Source: Apricaphanius iberus (lineage: Eukaryota > Chordata > Actinopteri > Cyprinodontiformes > Aphaniidae). Taken from it: a stretch of 64,000 nucleotides of DNA. The stretch spans positions 1,434,001-1,498,000 of the forward strand of contig JAPXFQ010002454.1 of assembly GCA_028564705.1 (NCBI GenBank), read 5' to 3'. The notes beneath the pieces were generated by a model that worked only from the letters and a program-made list of their open reading frames with translations, was not told the origin of the DNA and did not search any database. How positions within the stretch are numbered: the first letter of the stretch is position 1; each line of letters opens with the position of its first letter. Below are positions 36,200-48,527 of the stretch, one piece after another. A program made the translations under genes and the position numbers.

Positions 36200-36600
36200 C
36201 CCTACCTCAGCCCCACAGAGATGCGTCAGGGTCAGGGAATATGGGGAGAGGAACACAGGGAGGCCGCACTCCACAACTTGAAAGGAATTCTAATGAAGCA
36301 GCACAGTCGCGCTGCCTATTCCCACGACAACAGGCCCCAAACAAATAGCTGCATTTGAAGTCCCCTCGTTTCATGACTTTGAAAATGCTGCTTGTATGTG
36401 TGTGAGAGAGTGCGTGTGGTTGTTTTTGTTTTTGGGGTACTGGGAATGTTTGTTGTGTGCACAAATGTCTACCTCCTTTTTTTTCCTGAGAAATCGGCTT
36501 GGGATCGGATTGACTTTAATGTCTGCGCTAGACAACATAATTATAGTCTGACCAGAGATAGACTTCTTTAATTGTAATTAGCAGACTCATTGGTGTGGTT
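36200..36600. promoter_or_regulatory. Candidate conserved non-coding element
   Basis: Two complex blocks, one around AAAGGAATTCTAATGAAGCA and ACAAATAGCTGCATTTGAAG, the other around TCTTTAATTGTAATTAGCAG, separated by a TG-rich spacer. Homeodomain-like TAATTAG cores are present. Composition-based only. Confidence 0.25.
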
Positions 36601-39600
36601 CCTCCCTTATGCAAGAAATAAAAAAAAAGGAAAACTTATGATGTGCTTTAGGTTAAGTTTGTTTCTGGAAGGATATTCAAAGAATAATTTTCTTTTTGCA
36701 ATTAACATCAGTACAAGTTTCTAATCTAAGGGGATGGTAATTCAACTAATATTTTGTCAGCTGTTTTAATGAAAGGTTTTCAAACAATGATCAAAGATCA
36801 GATCTAATAAAAAAAAAAACTTCTCACACAGCACAAGTCAAGAAAGTGAGACACTCGCGACGGTAAAATATTAAGTGTGACATGGATTTAAGTGTGTCAT
36901 GAAATAAGAAATGTTGAGGAAAAAAGGTACAAAAACTATTAAAAGTTATATTTTGGAAACATAAATGTTGCTGTCTGTAGAGACTCTACATTTAACAAAC
37001 TTAGAAGAACATCAGTGTAGATGCTGTTGGTTGGTATACATTGATAGACCAAACATTTTCTGGAGTTCGCAGTTTTCATTCTTTAAAGAAAACGTCAGAA
37101 AAGATTAAGAAAGACATAAAGATTTTTATTTTATTCACAATTCTGTGTAGTTGTTCAGGGCCAATATTGGGGAAACTATCAAATTATTTTCTATGGTCTA
37201 TTGATTCTTTTATCTTGGAAAAAAAAACCCCAAAAAACTGAAAGAGACAAAGATTAAGTTTATGGTTAGGACTAAACTGTACCACGAATACCTACAGCTT
37301 TGACAGTGTTCTTATTTTGGAACACTTTTATTTCACAATTGAGTGATTTCAAGGGCAGGTAGAAAGTTGCATCTATTAATATCATAACCCTCTCACTGTA
37401 CCTGCTGTCCACCTTGCCACCACCCCATTTTCAAGCCCATCTTCACGCATGTGTTTTTTGTCTTTGACAATCTCAGGTTGCCTTTACAACAGCTCCATTG
37501 AACCGAGATGTCCTTTATTTCTCAGTCCAGTGCGTCTGCATCAAGTAGACGTGGTGCCGAGCGGGCGGCTGCCTCGTTTGGTTGGCTGCCTGCCCTGTTT
37601 TGGCAGCACCAGCTTGTCTGTCTGCGCTGTTGCTCGTTGTTTCGCCTGCTCTGCTCTGCGCAGACAGCGTGGGTGAGAGTGTCGCTCCACAAAAGCAGCA
37701 TGACTTGCACTGTGTAAACAGTAAATAATAAACAAGTGCTCTAATATATTATTGAGAGAATCACTTTAGGCAACTGGGACAGCATGAAACACACACAACC
37801 CCCCCCGAGCCCTTTCCTCCTGCTCTCACTCTTTTTAAACTCCTTCTGCTTTGGGTGGGTGATGCTGCAGTTAGGCTACAGTTCTGTGAGTTTGTGCTTT
37901 GATCCTATGACATGTGTTGTGTTTGCTGCATTTTCAGATCTAAGTATTACTGCATTAGCACCAACACAGAGAGTGGTACAAAAGGAAGTATCTAATGCCA
38001 ATTAGTCCACTTATATGAATTCAGAGATGCACCAGTTAAACACTGAGATGACGAAATCGACCAATTTGCATTCACTTGATGCTGATCAGTAATTTGCTGC
38101 TTGAATCATGAACATAAAAAAAGGAAAAAAATGTAATTCATGAAATGAGTCAAAACTGAAAACATTCACTGTTTTCAGGATGGAAAAGTGTTAACCAAAT
38201 AAGTATTTCCAGATACTACATAAACTTTGAGAACACTTTGATGCATTAAAAGGGAGTAAACTGAAAGTTACCATCATTTTTATTTATTTATTCAAAACTA
38301 TGGTTTCTACCTACAACACTTTTTCTGACATAGACCTTGAAAAAGAAAGGTAAAAAAGTGGGAGCTAAAACCCAAAAGAAAGTGGTATTGGCCAGGTAAA
38401 GACAGATTAATCAATTTCTAGTAATAATGCATATTTTACAATAAATAAATAAAAAATAATAATTATAAGCACAGATAAAACTTGCTTTGTCTTATGGATT
38501 AAATGGTCACTAGGATTAGATTCAAGCTTCTGCCTGTAACATTTCAATCTGCTCCTGATCAAGGCAGTTAATCCCGAGATGCATATCCACTCTGCACATC
38601 AGTGTGTGAATGTGTGCGTGCTTGTGAGTGGAAATGTTTGAATGTGGCTCCAGTGTAGTGTGGTCAGTATGACAATAAAAGTTCTATATAAGTTCACTGT
38701 ATTTACAATAAAAAATAAGATATCGATCAGATATTTTTATTTCACTAAATGGAATCTCTAAATAGAATCATCATTCAAATGTTCAACTTTGCCTTGATGA
38801 AACTTTAAATTTTCCATGTAAATAACTGAAGGACTACAGCATCCCTGTCCTTTTGACAAATGCAGCACAAACAAATAGACATCTTCAAATTGTTTATTTC
38901 ACTAATTTTATTAACTTATTTCTTTTTTAATTTAAAAAGCCATTGACAACATTACCCTAAAATACTAATGAAATTAAAGTCAATTTAATCTGTTATTCGA
39001 AGAACTGCCAAATTATCAAAAGTGTAGTGTTTTCTTTTTCCCTTCGTGTTCATTTTGTAAAACCTAAATACAACTTTTTGGACTAGCAGAGCTGCAGAAA
39101 AACATATTTTGTGAAATATCTTAATTTCAACCAATTTTTTTCATATTACTACATGTTTTAGGTGATTATAATGAGTAAGTCATCGAGTGGTGTGGCTTTC
39201 GGTTGAAATTCACACAAACTGTAGAGACTTCAGAAAAAATAATCCTGTATATCTGAACTATAATTTTGTATTTTTTTCCTTTTTACCAACAACGTCAAAA
39301 TGCATTACATGCATGCTTAAACATATGTCGCTTTTTTGTACTAACAGGCACCAGGTTGTTTTCTGTCCTCTGATTTTTTATTCAAAGCAAGTTGCCTGAT
39401 ATTGCATGAACACACAACATCACCTGAATCTACCTGCTACAGAGCTTGTAGTAAATGGAATATCCTCCTCCAGTGGCTTATTGAGCAGAATAATTACATT
39501 GCACATATTGAATTCCACTAATGTTCCAAATGTAGGTCTTATTTAATACCACAACTCCCCGAGGGTTCAAAGCATGATTTGGAGGAGACTTCTCTCTATA

Positions 39601-42600
39601 TGTAATCCTTGAGATAGATTTGCACATAAAAAAAAGCAAAACAAAGAGACATTCCACATCATGCCAACAGTAAACATGACTAAATTTCCCTGAGCTGTAC
39701 CTGAAAATGGAAACATTATTTGTGTAAAACCAGTTATTTTTCTGCTTTCATCATTGAACAGAGCTTTATAATGATGAGTCATCCAGCATTTATGCTTTTG
39801 TGGAAAGCGATTAACATGTGTGCAAAAAAAAAGAAAGAAAAAGGAGAAGAATTCAAGCTGATGTGGATTTTTGTAAACATGTGCCACACTTAATGATTAT
39901 GTGTAATGTAAGTCTTAGGGTTATGGCTCCTACAAATCCTTGAATAAAATTAAAAGAGATTAGGGGTGGGGATGTCTAATTTTCATGAAAGTACAATCAG
40001 CACGTTTAGCTTTAGGGTTTTTAAATCACATGTATGGGCTCACAGAACAATACTCACTACAGCCTGAAGATGGCAGCCAAAACCTAGTTAGCTGTCATAT
40101 GCACTGACAGGACCATTTTCAAAATATTACTTCACAGGTCAAATGTTTCTTCTGTGTTAAAATCATGTTTTACCTGCATGTGTTCATTTTACTTAAGAAA
40201 TATATGTTTGAGTAGGAACGAGACAAATTCAAGGCTTGTTTCTTTGTAAGTGAGATGTATTGTCAGAGCATTGCAATAAAGGGGAAGCTAAACATGATGG
40301 ATAACATACAGAGAACATGGTATTGTAGTTTCTTCTATGAAAACAGGAGTAAGAAGATTTTATGATTTGGAAGAAAATGGATGAAGGCTGCCTGCTTCTT
40401 TATCATTTTTCAACAGATGAAATGCAGAACTTGTTAGAGAGAAATTGCTTAAAAAATGAGAATCACTCAAGGCCTATGTGCATTAAATAAAAAGGCAAAG
40501 AATTATGCTAATTCCAATTAAACTATGAATTTGTTTTCAATTAAAACATGAAAAAGGGCATTGAAATCTGGCTTTCAAATTGATTTCAAAGTCTAACTTT
40601 TTGCAAGTATTCTTAAAGAAAAAAACACATCAGCAAACTAATTTCTTTCTTTTTTTAAAGTTTGTTTAAAGAAACAGATATCTGCATCAGCATCCTTCTT
40701 TTACTGCCTGCTCATCCCTCTATTCTAAGTTGAGACAATGGAGGGGAAGGAGGAAACAATGGGAAGTCTGGGTGGACCAGTGAGCAGAGCAGGAGAAGCA
40801 GAGAGGGGGTAGGTGGCACATGCACAGACAGAAGGAGGGAAAGGTCATGTTGGTCAGCGATCAGGTTCTCTTAATCTTATATGTGATTCTTTTGGTACTT
40901 GCATGTTTGTATGGTACCATACACATGTATACACTCTGCAGCGTGGGCAGTCTGGGTCATGCCTGTCCCTTCACAGTCCACTGCACCATTATTGACGGCT
41001 CAAACTGATATCCCAACAATGAGGGTGTGCACGGTCACAAGATGCATGTGCGTGTGAGAACACATGTTGTGTGCAGGTTTGATTTTGAGGCTTTACATTC
41101 CCTTCTTTTTCAGGTTCAGTCTCACTGCATTTTTTTTTCACCCACTCTCACACAACGACTGCTGGTATTTTGCACACATACACAAACTCAGACACAATAG
41201 GAGTGGGGGACGGGGTGCGGTAGAATGGTGGGGTCCTCCCAGGAGGGACCTCCTCCTGGTCCAAATCAATATATGAGAAGCCATGCAAGTATAACAGAAT
41301 CATTACTTTCAGATGGCTTAGGAGGTTATGATACACAGAGTATTGTTTGTCCGTGTGAGGTCCTGTGTTTAATAGTGCTTTGACACCTGTTGTCTGCATC
41401 ATGTGTTATCATTTTTTTAAAATATTTTGAAAGTTAAAGAGGTTACAGGTACATCTTAATAAATTACTATGCCATCATAAAGCTAATTCATTCCAGGAAT
41501 TTAACTAAGAAAAATCAAGCTCATATTTTATATCAAATTATTATAACCAGAATGATACATTTGACCATTTATCTGGTAGTCTTGATAATTATGGTTTACA
41601 GATAACGACAACTCAAAATTCAGCTTTCATAAAAATAAATAAATATAAAAAGCAAAAAAGCTGTATTTTATCACAACATCATGGAAAAGAGTTCTGACTT
41701 GACACCCTCCACAAAGAGGCTAAGCCAAAAAAAGGTAATAGCTAAATAAGCTTGCTATTTACAGACCAGTTCATCCAAATATCTTTATGGGACTTGAGTG
41801 CACAGAAAAATTGCGGTAGAAAAAAGGTGTGAAAACAACAGGCATAACTGCTGCCTTGAGAAGATGATGAACAGTTCTTTCAAGAGTTTAGGAGAGATTA
41901 ATTAGCCATGCACAGATAATCTTTGATGTATTGCTGAGAGGCAGACAAGAGGGACAAGATCCAACAATGCAGATAAGTTTAGGACTGCTATCAAAGCTGC
42001 CAGATATTCTTTAACACCTTAACAGAGGTGCAGTATTGCTTGAATTTATGCCTCACGGTGTTAATGCAGTACTTCATGCAAAACAAGCCCTAAGCAAGTA
42101 TTGAGGAGTCCAAGGACATACTTTGACCTTGAACTTTGCTTTTTCATTTACTGCCACAATTGTCAAAATGAACTCTGTTTCTGCCTCCTTTTGTAATAAA
42201 TCTACACAATAGATGCGTTTTACTTTTCTAGTTCAATTTGATGACCTCTGAACTTTTTAAGGGGCAGATGCATTCTGGATATCCATCATGCTTAAATATT
42301 CAAGTAAAGGATACTGAACTAAACAGTGGACTAAACAGGAGACTGATCCAGAAAGTGGTTAAAAATTTGGACGTATTGTTTTGTACAGTTGTTTACAAGT
42401 GGTATTGTAAAGTGGTAAAGGTATGTATTTGATTTCATCATCAAGCGTGTGAACTTCGTCAACACTGGTACCAGCTAGATGTCCTTTTTCTGCCTTATTT
42501 TGTTAGTTTTTTTCTTCTTTGATTTGAGGATGAACAGAAAATTTTATAAGAGCTTGCCATGCCATGATTATAACAATGCACTCTCATTGATGATAGCACG

Positions 42601-42867
42601 TTCTAAGATTAGATCTGTAGATGGAGCATTTACATTTCAAAATACAGTAAGAAATGATGGTGTACTGTTCAATTACTGAATGTTAACGGTTGCAATGATT
42701 TAGTCTTTTTGATAATGTATCCGTTTTATACATATTGACATTCATTGCCTGATTTCTTTACATATAAAATAAAGCCATTTGGTGCTTGCAGTTTCTTACC
42801 AGCCATGCAACAATTTGTACCAATTAGAGAGACTTTTTAAACCTGTTTGGACAGTCAAAGATTTAAA

Positions 42868-43135
42868 GAACAACTCACCCCCAAATCAACTTTTTTTTGT
42901 TGATAAATTGTATAAATGAGTGTCAAATAGTGCTGATAACATGTGTAGTCATTATTGTTGGATTTAAATCTGCTATTCCACACGCGTTCGTCATTCCGCC
43001 AGGCAGCACCTTCCTTTTGATGTATTTTTCAAACAGTGGGTGAAGCAAGAATCTGGTAGGGGGTGAGGTGCTCTACAATGAAGTTTTTCAGAACTTCGCC
43101 ATTGTCAGCTGTCAGGAAATGTGGTTAAATGACTA
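42868..43135. mobile_element. MITE-like repeat, copy 1
   Basis: AGAACAACTCACCCCCAAAT and the stretch GTATAAATGAGTGTCAAATAGTGCTGAT..CATGTGTAGTCATTATT (42922 onward) also occur, split by a LINE, at 55344-56125. The shared part is about 80 bp. The 3' limit is approximate. Confidence 0.5.
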
Positions 43136-43389
43136 CAATGAATAGTGCCTTTTCAAGGAAGGTCACTTAGAATTATCTAATTGTTATTCAGGGTCATAAT
43201 AATAATGATCTGTTACATTTCAAGTACCAGATTCATATGGATGGGCTTTAGGTTACTTTAAGTTATTAAATATATTTTTATTCATGTGACAATAAACTGG
43301 AAATAAAAAAAAGCAAAAATATATAAATAAATAATAAATAAAATCCAGTGTTACTTGATTAAATGTTAAAAAAAATGTTTCCCTAGTTC

Positions 43390-44130
43390 TAATGAGACTC
43401 TAGTAGCAGCATTCTGGACCAGGTGTAGCCGTCTAATTTACTTTTTAGGCAGACCTGTGAGACATTGTTGCAGTAATCAATGTTACCAAAAATATACACA
43501 TATATGAGTTTTTCAAGATATTTTTTGGGACATTAGCCCTTTAATCTTGGAAATGTTCTTCAGGTTATAGAAGGCCGACTTTGTGATTGTTTTTATGTGT
43601 TTCCGGAGGTTCAAGGCTAAGTCCATCATTACACCTAGATTTAGAGCCTTATCAGTAGTTTCTAGCTGTATTAACTGAAGCTGTGTGCTGATTCTTAATC
43701 GTTCCTTTTTAGGTACAAAAATAATTACTTCAGTTTAGTTTGTGTTCGGCTTAAGAACATTATGGCTCATCACACATACTCTATGAATCAGCTCAATGTT
43801 TGAATGGGTTCATAGTCACCAGGTGACAATTCAATGTAAATATGTGCATTATCTGCATAGTTTTAGTAACTGACCTAATTATTTGTTATAACATGGGTTA
43901 GCAGGAACACTTAGATATTAAATAGGAGAGGCCCCAGGAAGGAGCCTTGAGGCAGCACACCTATTTAAGCCCTGAAGAAAAGTTACCTATTTACACAAAG
44001 AAGTCCCTGTTCTTTAGGTAAGACTTGGAACCAGCCAAGTACTGTACCACCGACTGCAACCCAGCTCTCCAGTCATTTTAATAATATATCATGGTTAACA
44101 GTGTTTTAGGTATCACCTGGGTAGGGAAGG
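43390..44130 (-). pseudogene. LINE reverse-transcriptase fragment (L2-like), minus strand
   Basis: Read on the minus strand it encodes VLPQGSFLGPLLFNI, then NYADNAHIYIELSPGDYEPI, in the order of LINE ORF2 reverse-transcriptase motifs (PQGS..LGPLLF; YADD). The catalytic YADD is YADN here (plus-strand 43846-43859), and several stops occur. Downstream on the minus strand follow the remnants of the thumb/connection region up to about 43390. The fragment lacks both the endonuclease and the 3' tail. It is dead by stops and by loss of the second catalytic Asp. Confidence 0.7.
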
Positions 44131-44139
44131 CCTAAGCAT

Positions 44140-46140
44140 GAGAAGCATAGCTTTCAATGTCAAGTAAGAACCAAATGTACACTTTGCTGTGTTCTATTCC
44201 TTGTGCCTGGTTTCTGCGTCACACTGTAAACAAACAAACAAACAAAACAAAAAAGTCCAACTATGATCTGGTTTCTGTTTAGGAGCTTTTAATGATTTAG
44301 CTTACTTGTGAATGTTTACTCTTTACCAATCATATAGTTAGACAACATGCCTGAACTGATGAATGTTTAAAAAGCATTACCATCATTATTATTAGAAATA
44401 ATACCCTGATATATTGTGATGTGATTTAAAGTCCTTGGTTTATGTCAGCTTTTTTGTTCTTAGTTTATATTTTATATTATCAGGTTGTCTAAGATATAAA
44501 TTCATTTGTATGGCTAAATCTGGCATATCAATAATGTGTAGCACTCAAAGTTCACTGCATTGAACAGTGAGCCATGGCTTGCTCAACCTGTGTCTAACTA
44601 GACTTTGTATTTTTCTCACTAATCATAATTACTGCCACAGTCTTCCCCTCCAGCTCACCTCTCTCTGCACCCTCACACATCAATGCCAACCTCCTTTCAT
44701 CTGCCGACGTGCCGCCCCATATCCACGATGTATTTACAAGGTCTGAAATGAACAGAGCAATTATTATCAGTCATGCTAATTCCACAGATAATGATCAAAA
44801 GCCGAGTCCTGTTCTCCTTTCTTCTTCTCCTCTGCCTCTCTGCTCGCTCTGGGGAGCTAACACCGGTGACAAACCTCTCCTCTTATTATTTCATGGCCTG
44901 TTTAAAGATTTAGCGAGGCCCACAAACCACTACTTTTAATGACCAATTAACAGGAGCAAAGCTCTCTCCGGAGCACTGCGGCCTCGTTCAGGATTTGCTA
45001 GAGTAAACAGTGGTGCGGCACTGGTAGTGCTACTGGTTGACGGGGCTGTGTGTCTCGTTACCAGCTCCCAGCTCAACTTGCGCATGTAGAAACAACCATA
45101 CGTGTACACACTTTGCCAACACACACACACATACACTGCTTCACTGCTTATTAAAACCTGGAGGAGCAGAAATGCTTACCAAAACCTTGAGAGAGAGAGT
45201 CAGCAAGAGTCAGAGTGAAGAGTCCCACTCCCACTGGGTGTGTGTTTTTCTTGAGCTTATTTTTTTTCTTTTAAAGCAAAAGGGGGGTGTAGTCTAAAAT
45301 GATACAGCTACTGCAACTTCAGACTGGCTAAGTCTAAACCAAGAGGTGGCAAAAGTGTGTTGAAGAGAGAGTAAATGAGTGGAGCCTGGATCATTAGCAT
45401 TGCTCAATAATGTAGCTGGGGGGTAGGACAGCAGCACTCAAGGCCATGGGTTTTTTGAGCAGCTAATTTGGACCTGACTTGTTTATGGCTCCAGCAAGCA
45501 GGCCTCTGAAGATGTCAGACTAAGGTTTGCTCCCACACTAAACAAACACATATGAATATACACTAGTTAATTTTTGCAACATGCATGACTGACCAAGCAT
45601 GCACCAAAATACATCCATAGATCCACTATAACTTCCCAGCGGTTGAGGTTTCAACTGTGATTGCTTTTTTTTAAATATTAAGCCATAACAGGGTTAGTTT
45701 TGTTAAGGATAGTGTCTTTAAATTTTTTTGATGTAATGACTTAAAAAGTAAAATACTTATGGAAAACCTCAGTGAGTGATTTATCTATTTCTATTTCACT
45801 TACTTATTCACTTCATCTTTTTGCTACTTTAAACATATTTATTTTGATCTATGCTATTTCTATCAGCCACTAAATATTTATTTATAAAACACTCTTCATA
45901 CATAGTGACCAACATAAAGTGCTTTAAATCATATAAGTTGAAGAGGCAAACAAACAAAAAATAAACAGAAGAAAAACGTATAACGTGAAGTAAACAAAGG
46001 TATTGTTGGTTTCAAAGACTGAGAACTGCGGTAGGAATGAAAAGTTGAAATAAAAATGAAAGAGGTAGAGATTCAAAAATTGGTTTGTTTTTAGCCTCAG
46101 CCAGTGTCCCAACATGAACCAATATGATATATAAGGTAGA
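44140..46140. other. Intergenic DNA, no gene seen
   Basis: Contains a CAAA-rich run at 44229-44253 and a complex segment at 44690-44800 (listed separately). No coding signal. Confidence 0.5.
44690..44800. promoter_or_regulatory. Candidate conserved non-coding element
   Basis: Complex block containing GAACAGAGCAATTATTATCA and GTCATGCTAATTCCACAGAT. Enhancer-like texture only. Confidence 0.22.
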
Positions 46141-46144
46141 TATA

Positions 46145-46250
46145 ATATAAGAGGTGACCTGGGTACCCTGACTCACGCCCGTTGACGGCTGGAGACACTA
46201 GCAATCCTGCGACTCCTTGAGGAAAAGCAGGTTAGAAAATGGATGGATGG
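46145..46250 (+). mobile_element. SINE 3' fragment
   Basis: GTGACCTGGGTACCCTGACT, CACGCCCGTTGACGGCTGGA and GAAAATGGATGGATGGAA match the last third of the SINE at 25293, with small deletions. The head is missing. Confidence 0.75.
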
Positions 46251-47937
46251 AATATGAGAGGCCTTACAACCTGAAAGACTTGGATATCACCAACACAAAA
46301 AAAATCAAAATGCCAGTCAAAATGTATAAAAGGCTAGTTAACAAACCTCAGGCTAATTCTTCTTTTATGTTTTTTAATTTGTTGTTTCAGACATGCCTGT
46401 CTCATTCAAATCCAAATCTGATGCTGGTTTTGTGACATTTTAATGTGAAGTACAACACTTGAACTAAACTCAAAAATAATGTCAAGGCTTTTAATTTTCA
46501 GCCAAGGTTTTTTTTCCCTTGTGCACAGTATTATTGAAGACTAGTGAGTTATTTTCATTTTCAGATTTCATCCTCGACTCTTTTCCTTTTTGACTGACCT
46601 AAAAACGCCCCCTACCTTTTTACCTTTACCTGATCACAAATCATTATTACTCTGTGTGCATATGTAAACCTGTGTTTACATTTGCTTCACCCTCTCTCCA
46701 TCAGTACAATGCAGTGCACACAACAAACACGCAGCCAGGGTTGGAGTTGTTTGGTTTGATCAGACAACCTGGTTCATAAGACAGTTTCTAAATTGTATTT
46801 GTTTTTCATTTGTCTCTCATCATTTGCATTAAGGATGCTCAGCTGTAATTAAGCCAATAAGTGAAACTGAAACATTAGAACGATGGGGTGAGCTTCAGTA
46901 AGCAGCATTACGAGATGAGAACAACAGGAGAAAGACAAGAGCTTGGCAGAACAATGGAGAGAAACGGAAATCCTCCTACCCGCCCCATCCATTTAGGCTC
47001 ATCCTATTGTGGCAGGAAGACAAACCTAGAATAGACTAAAAGAAAAGATGAAAACAATAATTCAGAGTTGGACGGAAGCCAAGATGTTTACCGTAACTTA
47101 GGGAAAGCATGACGTCATGATGTAGCAGCCACATGAGGAAGAACCTGGGAGGTGCGAGATGACACACAGACATAAAACAAAGATTATGGTTCAGAATAAG
47201 CTACTTCCAGATACGTGCAGTTCTTCCATGAAAACCCAGGGTTTCTATTTTTTTTTTCATACACAACCAATTACTCACTTTGTCTCTATTGTGCCCATGA
47301 CTTATTTAGTAATATATGGATGGATGGGTGTGGTTTGGTATGCTAATTTATAATTCAGTATATTGAGGTGAGCACTGGGCAGGTGGGGTTAAACCAAAGT
47401 ACCTAGTTTGATGAGAAACGTGGTGCACTAGTCTTGTGCTTGTCGTAAACAGTGATGTTTTTCCATCCTCCAACCAATGGCTTATGCAGTGTGATACCAA
47501 TAGCTGTATCCTCACCATACTGTACCATTGTCCTATGTCCTACAACTAAAAGGGGCCCAGAAATGGTGCAATACAAGCTGGTTGTATGAGCCAATTTTAG
47601 ATCTTCAAACATGGTAGGTGCTCCTTAAAAAGTACAAAAACACACATTTAGTTTTGCACTGAATCACGACTTTCAAATTAGACACGGATTTGAATGTTAC
47701 AAGTCTCCCATAGTGTAAACAGTATTTTTCAACAGTGCTTACACTGCATGTACTACAGGAAGCATCCATTCCTAGTTCACCATACATGGAAAAATGCAAA
47801 AGAAATCTTTGTAGAAACAAGATAAGATTTCTGTAATTTCTATAATTTCTTGTGGTACCTTCTAGATCATGTCACCCTGGGTGTAAAGCCATATGGCCTA
47901 TATAAGAAACTGTAAACAGAATGTAAGATACAAATGC

Positions 47938-47991
<54 letters not shown>

Positions 47992-48192
47992 TAATAATAA
48001 TAAATATGCAATGCTATTTTCTGAAAACTCTGAATGGGGTGGTAGCAAAGTGGCTCGATGTCTAGCTGAAAGAAGATATATGCTGGTTACCAGTTCTGTG
48101 TTGTACCAAGGTTTTTAAAAGTAAAAGCTTCAAAACAACAAAGATTTTTCTGATATTCTTCTGACAGTTTAAGGTCTATCTAATGAAATACC
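46251..48192. other. Intergenic DNA, no gene seen
   Basis: No coding signal. The only repeat feature is the AAT microsatellite near 47.94 kb. Confidence 0.5.
47938..48003. repeat. (AAT)n microsatellite
   Basis: About twenty AAT units with one interruption (AATTAAT) near the end. Confidence 0.95.
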
Positions 48193-48199
48193 CTATAAA

Positions 48200-48527
48200 C
48201 AGTAGTTGGGACCCCACGTGGGGTTATATCAGTAAGTGTGACCCCAGACATATCAGTCTGGGGTCATGAGTTCTTCTTCAGAAATGTAGATACCAAAAAT
48301 AATGATGAGAAAGCATGTGAATTTTATAAATTCTGCAAAAGATAAACAGGAAGATAAAAAAAAAATCAACATGTTGGTCAATTCAGTGGCTGTTGATGTC
48401 TATTGTGTTGTTAATGAACTATTTTCAACTGGCTCTGTTAAAAGCCTGGCAAGCTAAGCAAGTGTTGGGATCACAACTACTGTATCTTATTTTATGGTTC
48501 AGAAGCTGGAAAGTTTGGGAACCACTG
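48200..48527. mobile_element. Short hAT-type MITE
   Basis: The left end CAGTAGTTGGGACC and the right end GGGAACCACTG are related inverted repeats (CAGTRGTTsGGrAcc). The flanks repeat CTATAAA (48193-48199 and 48528-48534). A 7-8 bp duplication and CAG...CTG ends fit hAT. The interior (328 bp) is non-coding and holds the perfect hairpin GACCCCAGAC/GTCTGGGGTC at 48240-48265. Confidence 0.6.

Larger units (their letters stand above)
31323..42867. other. Long gene-poor stretch
   Basis: AT-rich DNA with no recognisable exon. Exceptions are a SINE 3' fragment (32386-32508), GC-rich patches at 33640-33830 and 37540-37690 without a convincing coding frame, and a complex segment at 36200-36600. Most of 34000-36000 and 38000-42800 is low-complexity AT-rich sequence in which I see nothing. 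Confidence 0.5.

Noticed and set aside
37520..37740. GC-rich patch as a CpG island or exon
   Set aside because: Short, few CpG, open in several frames at once on both strands; no supporting signal.
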